Assembly: GCA_016210435.1 (NCBI GenBank)
Contig: JACQUF010000054.1
Coordinates: 1 to 13,075, forward strand
Length of the DNA stretch: 13,075 nt
Direction: 5' to 3'
From: Chloroflexota bacterium
GTDB lineage: Bacteria; Chloroflexota; Dehalococcoidia; Lucifugimonadales; Lucifugimonadaceae
In this document: one piece after another, positions 7,481 through 13,075 of the stretch
How positions within the stretch are numbered: position 1 is the first letter of the stretch
Layout of the letters: every line of letters begins with the position of its first letter
The notes under the pieces: model-generated
Database searches by the model: none
Seen by the model: the letters and a program-made list of their open reading frames with translations, nothing else
What the model was told of the DNA's origin: nothing
Made by a program: the position numbers and the translations under genes

Positions 7481-7489
7481 GGAGGAGGG
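7481..7489 (+). promoter_or_regulatory. Strong Shine-Dalgarno of the ABC operon, unusually far from the ATG
   Basis: GGAGGAGGG ends 16 bases before the ATG at 7506, longer than the usual 5-10. An in-frame CTG at 7500 would have a spacing of 10 and would add only two residues. The annotated ATG still gives the normal family N-terminus, so the true start is either the ATG or this nearby CTG. Confidence 0.55.
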
Positions 7490-7505
7490 TCAGAAAGCCC
7501 TGAGC

Positions 7506-8474
7506 ATGATCAAGCTCGAACACATGACGAAGATGTACGGCGATTTCCCGGCCGTCATCGACGTGTCCGTCGACATTCAGAAGGGCGAGATCGTCGGGTT
7601 CCTCGGGCCCAACGGCGCCGGCAAGACCACCACCATGAGGGTGCTGACCGGTTTCACACCGCCCACCGAGGGGACAGCAAGCATCGCCGGATACGACGTA
7701 GTCGACCACTCCCTCGAAGCCCGCAGGCACATCGGATATCTGCCCGAAACGGTCCCGCTCTATCTGGACATGACGGTCACCGATTACTTGGTCTTCATGG
7801 GCCGCATCCGCGGCATGAACGACGAGCGGATCAAGAAGCGTCTCCCGGAAGTGATCGACCGCGTGAAGCTGGGTGATTACCAGTTCACACACATCCAGAA
7901 GCTGTCCAAGGGCTACCGTCAGAGGGTAGGCATCGCGCAGGCGATCCTTCACGAACCCGAGGTGCTCGTGCTCGACGAGCCGACCATCGGTATCGATCCG
8001 ATCCAGGTGGTAGAGACGAGGAGCCTGATCTCGGAGCTGGCCGGCGACCACACGCTGATCCTGAGTTCGCACATCCTCCCCGAAGTGAGCGCGATCTGTA
8101 AGCGGGTCCTGGTCATTCACGATGGCCGCATCGTCGCCGACGATGAGCCCAGAAACCTTTCCGACAAGCTGCAGCACACCGAACGCGTCCAACTCGCCGT
8201 GCGCGGGCCGGAATCGCGGGAAGTCGTGGCTGCCCTGAGGGCTTTGCCCATCGTGATCGATGTGCGCAACGACAACTCCGCAGAAGCACGCCGGGTGAGC
8301 ATGGACGGCGCTCTGACTTTCATCGTCGACGCGAAGCCCGGCGCCAGGGCGGTCGAGACCGTTGCAAAGACGGTCGTCAGCAAGGGCTGGGGCCTCGTGA
8401 ACCTCCACCCGCTCCCCATGACCCTCGAGGAGATCTTCCTCCAGCTCACTACCAAAGAAGACCTCGGGAACTAG
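7506..8474 (+). CDS. ABC transporter ATP-binding protein, GldA-like
   Basis: The nucleotide-binding subunit (322 residues) of an ABC-2-type system. It has Walker [10 protein letters not shown] (34-42), signature LSKGYRQR (132-139) in place of LSGGQ, Walker B VLVLDEP with E157 catalytic, and the switch histidine H188 in LILSSH. The Q-loop position reads IGYLPE, with Glu at residue 80. The LSKGY signature and YLPE Q-loop are typical of the GldA/NatA-like group rather than faults. Residues 230-320 form the C-terminal extension of that group, ending with [10 protein letters not shown]. In Bacteroidota this subfamily supports gliding motility; elsewhere the substrate is unknown. It heads a four-gene operon, with the permease ATG only 3 bp after its stop. 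Confidence 0.95.
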   Translation: MIKLEHMTKMYGDFPAVIDVSVDIQKGEIVGFLGPNGAGKTTTMRVLTGFTPPTEGTASIAGYDVVDHSLEARRHIGYLPETVPLYLDMTVTDYLVFMGRIRGMNDERIKKRLPEVIDRVKLGDYQFTHIQKLSKGYRQRVGIAQAILHEPEVLVLDEPTIGIDPIQVVETRSLISELAGDHTLILSSHILPEVSAICKRVLVIHDGRIVADDEPRNLSDKLQHTERVQLAVRGPESREVVAALRALPIVIDVRNDNSAEARRVSMDGALTFIVDAKPGARAVETVAKTVVSKGWGLVNLHPLPMTLEEIFLQLTTKEDLGN

Positions 8475-8477
8475 GAC

Positions 8478-9251
8478 ATGCGGACAGCCCTTCTCAACAT
8501 TCGATATATCGCGCTCAAAGAGATTCGCATCTACTTCTCGACGCCGATGGCCTACATCGTGGCCGCGGCCTTCCTGGCGATCACGGGCTTCTTCTTCGTG
8601 GCGTCGGTGTCGGATGCGTTCTCTGAAGCGAACGTCCGGGGGTTCGCAGCGGGCGCGATCTTTTTCATGATCTTCCTCTCCCCCGCCCTCACGATGCGTC
8701 TCCTCTCGGAGGAACAGAAGCTCGGCACCCTGGAACTCCTGTTGACGTCGCCGCTGCGGGAGATCGAGGTCGTCCTGGGCAAGTTCATCGCCGCGTTCGC
8801 GATGCTCACAATCATGCTTGCAGGGACGCTTTACTACGTGGTTGTCCTGTTCGTCTACGGGGTGCCGGACCTCGGTCCGATCCTGACTGGCTACCTGGGT
8901 CTCCTCCTGTACGGCGCGGCGACCCTTGCGGTGGGCCTTCTCGCCTCCGCGGTAACGCCCAACCAGTTGGTCGCCCTGGTGGTTGGCGCGGGCATCCTTA
9001 CCGCGTTCACCGTTATCGACTTCGTCAGCCAGCGCGTGACGGGGATCGCGGCTCAGGTGGTCGACGGGTTCCAGCTCGGGAGCTCGTTCTCGACCTCCGA
9101 TCCCAGGAGTTTTGGCCTGGCCGAGGGCGGCCACTTCGCCGACTTCGCACGGGGGATCGTCTCTGCGGGCGACATCGCTTACTACATATCCGTCACCGTG
9201 GTTTTCCTGTTTCTCACGGTGATGGCGCTCGAAATCCGGAGGTGGCGCTAA
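8478..9251 (+). CDS. ABC-2 type permease, GldF-like
   Basis: An inner-membrane permease of 257 residues with six predicted transmembrane helices. These are around 23-43, 55-75, 95-120, 130-155, 160-182 and the C-terminal segment ISVTVVFLFLTVMALEI. The conserved cytosolic ABC-2 motif EEQKLGTLELLLTSPL follows helix 2. Only one permease gene is present, so a homodimer with two GldA-like ATPases is the expected core. An N-terminal stretch with KEIRIYFSTPMAYIVAA matches the coupling region of GldF/NosY-type proteins. The ATG at 8478 is three bases after the ATPase stop with little Shine-Dalgarno sequence, consistent with translational coupling. The next gene starts 6 bp after its stop. Confidence 0.93.
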   Translation: MRTALLNIRYIALKEIRIYFSTPMAYIVAAAFLAITGFFFVASVSDAFSEANVRGFAAGAIFFMIFLSPALTMRLLSEEQKLGTLELLLTSPLREIEVVLGKFIAAFAMLTIMLAGTLYYVVVLFVYGVPDLGPILTGYLGLLLYGAATLAVGLLASAVTPNQLVALVVGAGILTAFTVIDFVSQRVTGIAAQVVDGFQLGSSFSTSDPRSFGLAEGGHFADFARGIVSAGDIAYYISVTVVFLFLTVMALEIRRWR

Positions 9252-9257
9252 CACTCC

Positions 9258-11045
9258 ATGGCAACTGACAGCCGGCTTTCCCGGAGTCGCCCGGGGCGAG
9301 GGCGGCCGACGGGCAAGCTCTCCTTTATGCAGCAGCTTCGCAGCAACGTCACTTCTGTCCGTCAGTTCCTGCTGATCGCCGGCGGAGGCGCTTTCTTCTT
9401 CGGCGCCATCCTCTGGATCTTCGTGCGCGATCTTGCGGGGTCTGCGCTGATCGTCATGGGGATCGGGGCGGCCATCCTGCTAGTGGATGCCAGCATCTCC
9501 TGGCGAAAGATCGGCCGTGTGCTGCTCGGTCGCCGCGGCAAGTACGGTTTCAACACCGTGCTCATCGTCCTGGCGTTCCTGGCGGTTGCGATCGTCGTCA
9601 ATTTCTTCCTCTGGTTCCTCACCGGGCGTCCGAGCCCTCCGGGATGGGTCAGGATCGACACGACGGCGACCAAACAGTTCCTGCTATCCGAACAGGCGCG
9701 CGCCGTCCTCGACAACATGAGCGAGCCGGTGCGGGCGACGGTCTTCTTCGTTACCCAGCGTCCCGAGGAACAGGCCGCCTGGCAGAAGACCCAGGACCTG
9801 CTGAGCGAGTTCAAGCGGCGTTCGCAGGGCAAGTTCGACTTCCGCCGCGTTGACCCGGAGTTCGAGCCAAACGTCGCCTCCTCCTACGGCGTCACGCAAC
9901 ACCCCTCGATCGCGCTCGAAGGCATGGACAGCCGCCGGATCGAGGTCGTCACAGGGCTGAGCCCACGCCAGACGACGTCCGTTTTCGACGAACAGAACAT
10001 CACGACCGGACTGCTCGTGGTCAACCGCGTCCGCCAGAAGCAGGTCCTCTTTGTCACCGGCCACGGTGAACGCGAGGTCACGAACTTCGAGGAGAACACC
10101 AAGGGGTTCTCGCGCGCCGCGGAAGCCCTGCTGCGAGACAACTATTCGGTCGCATCCGTGACGCTTCAGGAGATCGGGCCAGCGGTGTTCTCCGACGAAG
10201 CCGACCCGACCCGGGCGAGCGACGACCCGGAGCAGTCGCTGCCGGCCGCCCTGGTCTTCGCCGGTCCACAGTCAGATCTGCTGGAAGGCGAAGCGGCCAT
10301 CCTGGTCGAATACCTGAGAAAGGGCGGCAACGCGCTCTTCATGCTGGAACCGAATCCGCCGCCTTCGTTCCTTGAAGTTGTCGGCGTCTACGGGATCACG
10401 GTAGGCCAGCACCAACTGGTGGACACCGCAAGCTACGTCGCGCCCAATCCGCTGTTCCTGCAGGTCAAGCGATCGAACCAGCAGTTCTCGCCCACGCACC
10501 GCATAACCGCACCGATCGACGTCACCTACATGCCGGGGACCGCGTTCATTGGTCGAACGATCACGGAGGACACCGTCCCTCTGACCGAAGATGGCCAGCC
10601 GACTATCGATCTGGAGATCCTGGCGACGACCACTTTGAACAGCTGGGAAGAGTCGGACCCGGAGAGCATCGGGTTCGACGTGAACAAGGATGTTCAGGGT
10701 CCCCTGCCAGTCGCAGTTGCGGTCGAGGCGGTCGCGCCGATCGGCCTGCAGCCTGTCAAGCGGAACGATGGGACGCTGGTCAAGACGAACATGGTGATCG
10801 TGGGCGATACCGATTTTGCCAGCAACAGCTTCTTCTCGTCCGCCAAGAACGGCGACCTGATTGCGAACTCGGTGAACTGGCTTGCAAAGGACTACGAACT
10901 GATCTCGATCCGGCCGAAGACAAAGGTCTTCCGAGAGCTCGTGCTCACGACCCGGGAGCGCGATTTCGTGCGTTGGACCGGCTGGCTTCTGATGCCGGTG
11001 CTCATCGGCGCAACGGGCGTAGTAATGTGGTGGCGGAGGCGCTGA
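9258..11045 (+). CDS. GldG-like ABC auxiliary protein
   Basis: A 595-residue membrane-anchored protein of the ABC-type gliding auxiliary (GldG / ABC_transp_aux) family. The N-terminal region is basic (1-35), then has three predicted helices at about 36-56, 60-80 and 98-121. A large soluble domain follows (about 125-570), and a C-terminal helix (WLLMPVLIGATGVVMWW) ends in RRR. The soluble part has family landmarks: TKQFLLSEQARAVLDNMSEPV near its start, TTGLLVVNRVRQKQVLFVTG followed by HGERE near residues 250-275, and DLIANSVNWLAKD near the end. The domain is thought to sit outside the membrane and act with the transporter; no enzymatic activity is established. GGAGGTGG ends 12 bases before the ATG, inside the permease gene. 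Three N-terminal helices before the soluble domain is a variant architecture. Confidence 0.88.
   Translation: MATDSRLSRSRPGRGRPTGKLSFMQQLRSNVTSVRQFLLIAGGGAFFFGAILWIFVRDLAGSALIVMGIGAAILLVDASISWRKIGRVLLGRRGKYGFNTVLIVLAFLAVAIVVNFFLWFLTGRPSPPGWVRIDTTATKQFLLSEQARAVLDNMSEPVRATVFFVTQRPEEQAAWQKTQDLLSEFKRRSQGKFDFRRVDPEFEPNVASSYGVTQHPSIALEGMDSRRIEVVTGLSPRQTTSVFDEQNITTGLLVVNRVRQKQVLFVTGHGEREVTNFEENTKGFSRAAEALLRDNYSVASVTLQEIGPAVFSDEADPTRASDDPEQSLPAALVFAGPQSDLLEGEAAILVEYLRKGGNALFMLEPNPPPSFLEVVGVYGITVGQHQLVDTASYVAPNPLFLQVKRSNQQFSPTHRITAPIDVTYMPGTAFIGRTITEDTVPLTEDGQPTIDLEILATTTLNSWEESDPESIGFDVNKDVQGPLPVAVAVEAVAPIGLQPVKRNDGTLVKTNMVIVGDTDFASNSFFSSAKNGDLIANSVNWLAKDYELISIRPKTKVFRELVLTTRERDFVRWTGWLLMPVLIGATGVVMWWRRR
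11035..11039 (+). promoter_or_regulatory. Shine-Dalgarno that decides the TTG start of the DUF4340 gene
   Basis: GGAGG lies within the last codons of the GldG-like gene and ends 9 bases before the TTG at 11049. No in-frame ATG or GTG lies between the previous stop (TGA, 11043-11045) and this TTG, and it directly precedes the transmembrane anchor. Confidence 0.65.
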
Positions 11046-11048
11046 CGC

Positions 11049-12098
11049 TTGAGCCTGCGCATTTCGCTTGTGATGGTTATCGTCGCCTCCTTCCTGGGGA
11101 TCGCGGTGTCATGGTTCGTGAAGAACCCGCCGATCGGCAGCGCGAAGGAGCAGGACCTTCCCTTCTTCTACACGCTCTCACCAGACGACATTCGAAAGAT
11201 CAGGATCAAGACGCCGTCTGGTGAAGAGGCCTTTACGGCGACGTTCGAAGGTGAGCCGGACCGCAGGCAGAGCGTCTGGTATTTCGATGAGCCCGCCGGC
11301 ATCCCGGTGAACTTCGACCGCTGGGGCGGCATCACCTTCCTGCTTGGCGGCCCCAAGACCCAGCGCGTGCTCCGGCAGTCATTCGACAACCCGGCCGATT
11401 ACGGGCTGGACCGGCCGTCCGCCGAAGTCAGCATGATCCTCCGCGACGGCAGTTCCCGCACATTGCGCCTTGGCAGGCCGACGCCCGATGGCGGTGCGCA
11501 CTACGCCCAGATGGAAGGCTACGAGCAGCTCGTGCTCGTCGACTCGTCCTGGGGGGAAGTCCTGACCCGGCTCGTCGCAGAACCGCCGCTCCCGCAGTGG
11601 TATTACACGTTCGACACCGGCAAGGCCCATGAAGTGCTGTTCTACCTGAACAACGACGTCGTCCGCGGGGTCGGGTTCGACGATGAAAAAGAGCAGTGGT
11701 TCCTCTGTAATCTGCCAATCGAAGGCAACCCTTGTGTGGGGCCCAAACAGGTGGACAAGGAGAAGTTCATCAACCCCCTGCTCAAGGTGCTGGCGTCGCC
11801 GAAGTTCACCGGCGTCGAGAAGGTGGCCCGCACGATCGAAGAAGCCAAGCACGAGGCGTACGGACTGGACCTGAACGCGCCCTACATCACGGTGCGCATC
11901 GAAACGGTCAACCCCCGTGGGATCACCGAGGTGACGATGACCACGCTGACCCTCGGCGATCTCACCCCGGCGGGCACCGAGATGTACGTGCTTGCCAACG
12001 AGCAGCCTACCGTCGCCCGCGTCGAAGCCGAATGGGGCAAGAAGGTGAGGGCCCTCTTCGATGAAGGCTCCCTTGTGCCGCTGGCGCCAGAGAAGTAA
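11049..12098 (+). CDS. DUF4340 domain protein of the GldAFG-like operon
   Basis: A 349-residue protein with an N-terminal signal anchor (residues 4-23, LRISLVMVIVASFLGIAVSW) and an otherwise soluble, probably extracytoplasmic body. The pattern SPDDIRKIRIKTPSGEEAF, then WYFDEPAGIPVNFDRWGGI, then PADYGLDRPSAEVSMIL with LRLGRPTPDGGAHYAQM, matches the DUF4340 family. It is often found beside GldG-like genes; its function is unknown. A second half (about 200-345) repeats the general beta-rich style, including EAYGLDLNAPYITVRIE, which resembles the YGLDRPSAEV segment and hints at internal duplication. The start is TTG, 3 bp after the preceding stop. No lipobox cysteine is seen near the anchor. It is the last gene of the four-gene operon. 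Confidence 0.82.
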   Translation: MSLRISLVMVIVASFLGIAVSWFVKNPPIGSAKEQDLPFFYTLSPDDIRKIRIKTPSGEEAFTATFEGEPDRRQSVWYFDEPAGIPVNFDRWGGITFLLGGPKTQRVLRQSFDNPADYGLDRPSAEVSMILRDGSSRTLRLGRPTPDGGAHYAQMEGYEQLVLVDSSWGEVLTRLVAEPPLPQWYYTFDTGKAHEVLFYLNNDVVRGVGFDDEKEQWFLCNLPIEGNPCVGPKQVDKEKFINPLLKVLASPKFTGVEKVARTIEEAKHEAYGLDLNAPYITVRIETVNPRGITEVTMTTLTLGDLTPAGTEMYVLANEQPTVARVEAEWGKKVRALFDEGSLVPLAPEK

Positions 12099-12191
12099 GC
12101 GACTCCTACCCGCCCCAGGGATAGAATTCCCGCCACGGCCCGAGCCGCCTCTCACTTTTACTCCTCGGCGCTCGACGACGAGAAGTTGCTC

Positions 12192-12220
12192 TTGGCAGAG
12201 GTCAGGGTGACCGGTTAGAT
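12192..12220 (+). promoter_or_regulatory. Candidate promoter with internal inverted repeat upstream of cinA
   Basis: TTGGCA (12192-12197) and TTAGAT (12215-12220) are separated by exactly 17 bp. The first differs from TTGACA at one base; the second is a poor -10 match (3 of 6). Between them sits the inverted repeat GGTCA-GGG-TGACC (12200-12212), a possible operator. The arrangement is suggestive but each element is short. Confidence 0.33.
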
Positions 12221-12255
12221 CCCCTCTCCCTCGGGAGAGGGTTGGGGTGAGGGCG
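12221..12255. repeat. REP-like palindromic intergenic repeat (CCCTCTCCC...GGGAGAGGG type)
   Basis: CCCTCTCCC (12222-12230) and GGGAGAGGG (12233-12241) form a perfect 9-bp stem with a 2-base loop, followed by TTGGGGTGAGGG. This matches a palindromic element I know as widely dispersed between genes in many GC-rich bacteria. One copy is visible here, in the 225-bp gap (12099-12323) ahead of cinA. It could act as a terminator for the ABC operon or as an mRNA-stabilising hairpin, though no T-run follows. Confidence 0.75.
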
Positions 12256-12323
12256 ATGTCCAACCCATCGGCGGAGGGCGGGCCCCGATTCGGCAAGGGA
12301 CGAGGCCGAGGTGAACCATTCGC

Positions 12324-13075
12324 ATGTACGGTGAACTGATTTCGGTCGGCCACGAGCTGCTCATGGGCGAGATCGTGGACACCAACTCGTCGTATCTCGC
12401 CCAGCGCCTCGTCGAAGTCGGCATCACGCCCCGCTGGACTTCGCAGGTTGGAGACGACCTCGGGCACCTCGTCGAGACCTTCGAACGGGCGCTCTCGCGT
12501 TCCGACGTCGTGATCTCCACCGGCGGCCTGGGCCCTACCTCCGACGACCTCACACGCGAGGCTGTCGCAAAGGTCATGCGCGAGGAGATGCGAGTCGATC
12601 CTGAGCTGCTCCAGTGGCTGGAAGGGGTTTTCAAGCAGCGCGGCATCGCGATGCCCGGGACGAATGTCAAGCAGGCGACGCTCATCCCATCCGCGCGGAG
12701 CGTGCCGAACCCTACCGGAACGGCGCCCGGCTGGTGGGTCGAACGGGAGGGCCGGCACATCGTGATACTCCCTGGGCCGCCGCGCGAGCTGCAGATCATG
12801 TGGGAGCAGCACGTTGGCCCGCGGTTCGCACAGATCGCCGGCGCGGGAGTCGTAGTCACGCGTACGATCAAGACGTTCGGGATTACCGAGGGCGGGATCG
12901 ACGAACTGCTCACGGACCTATTCGGCCGCCAGAACCCCTACCTTGGGATCTACGCCCGGCCCGACGGCATTCACCTGAGGCTGATCGCCAGGGCGGCGGG
13001 CCGCGCCCACGCGGAGGGGTTGAACGCGCCCCTGGAAGCCGAGATCAGAAAGCGGCTCGGCGCCGCGGTGTGGGG
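12324..13075 (+). CDS. cinA: CinA-like competence/damage-inducible protein, N-terminal domain, 3' truncated
   Basis: The open reading frame runs off the window end; 250 residues are visible. The N-terminal MoaB/MogA-like (COG1058) domain is clear: ELISVGHELLMGEIVDTN at the start, STGGLGPTSDDLTREA at residues 65-80, and the motif LPGPPRELQIMW later. CinA proteins act in NAD salvage, with a C-terminal nicotinamide-nucleotide amidase in many species, and this domain is linked to ADP-ribose pyrophosphatase activity. Whether the amidase domain follows cannot be seen. His10 occupies a position that is usually Thr or Asp in VGTELLLG. GAGGTG lies 10 bases upstream of the ATG and supports this start. 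A recA or ribosomal-processing partner, common near cinA, is not in the window. Confidence 0.93.
   Translation, partial: MYGELISVGHELLMGEIVDTNSSYLAQRLVEVGITPRWTSQVGDDLGHLVETFERALSRSDVVISTGGLGPTSDDLTREAVAKVMREEMRVDPELLQWLEGVFKQRGIAMPGTNVKQATLIPSARSVPNPTGTAPGWWVEREGRHIVILPGPPRELQIMWEQHVGPRFAQIAGAGVVVTRTIKTFGITEGGIDELLTDLFGRQNPYLGIYARPDGIHLRLIARAAGRAHAEGLNAPLEAEIRKRLGAAVW

Noticed and set aside
7350..9254. 634-codon open frame on the minus strand, opposite the ABC ATPase and permease genes
   Set aside because: Its translation is rich in Arg/Asp/His/Glu without domain motifs. The plus strand has clear family motifs, good spacing and ribosome-binding sites. It is a GC-rich antisense shadow.
12099..12185. 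Short inverted repeats after the DUF4340 stop (GGGA...TCCC and CGGC-CCGA-GCCG) as a terminator
   Set aside because: Stems are only 4 bp and no T-run follows, so they are indistinguishable from chance in GC-rich DNA.
11379..12812. 477-codon minus-strand open frame opposite the DUF4340 and cinA genes
   Set aside because: It crosses the intergenic hairpin repeat and has no recognisable domain. Both plus-strand proteins match known families over the same bases.

Overview
The window is 13 kb of GC-rich, densely coding bacterial chromosome. No RNA gene, CRISPR array, transposase or phage gene was seen. The gene set is housekeeping plus membrane or envelope functions. It includes a GldA/GldF/GldG-like ABC cluster with a DUF4340 protein, a CoxM-type FAD subunit, and a prepilin peptidase that lacks the cysteine motif. 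This would fit a high-GC, non-Bacteroidota lineage. Chloroflexota (Dehalococcoidia-like) is my tentative guess from gene content; nothing in the sequence proves it.

Layout. (1) Positions 1-644, plus strand: the C-terminal part of a molybdenum-hydroxylase FAD-binding subunit, cut by the window edge. (2) 689-979, minus: a small basic protein ending in an AT-hook, converging on gene 1, with a conspicuously AT-rich upstream region. (3) 1086-7323, minus: a five-gene directon that reads cysteine desulfurase, single-pass membrane protein of unknown function, MutS, prepilin peptidase, metallo-beta-lactamase-fold hydrolase. Spacing is short throughout (8-58 bp), so one transcript is plausible. (4) 7324-7505: a divergent promoter region holding a perfect 12-bp palindrome. 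(5) 7506-12098, plus: a tight four-gene operon of ABC ATPase, six-helix ABC-2 permease, GldG-like auxiliary protein and DUF4340 protein, with gaps of 3-6 bp. (6) 12099-12323: an intergenic region with a candidate promoter/operator and a palindromic repeat of the CCCTCTCCC...GGGAGAGGG type. (7) 12324 to the end, plus: the N-terminal part of CinA.

How the genes work together. The four plus-strand genes look like one envelope complex: ATPase and permease form the motor and channel, while the GldG-like and DUF4340 proteins are membrane-anchored with large domains probably outside the membrane. The substrate is unknown. The minus-strand directon mixes DNA repair (MutS), sulfur mobilisation (NifS/IscS family) and pilin processing. 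No shared pathway is evident, so co-transcription may be the only link.

The most interesting items are the Gld-like/DUF4340 operon outside a visible gliding context, the unknown membrane protein between nifS and mutS, the AT-hook protein with its repeat-bearing promoter, and three possible cis-regulatory structures. I did not find a clear-cut undescribed system such as a defence island or a novel RNA.
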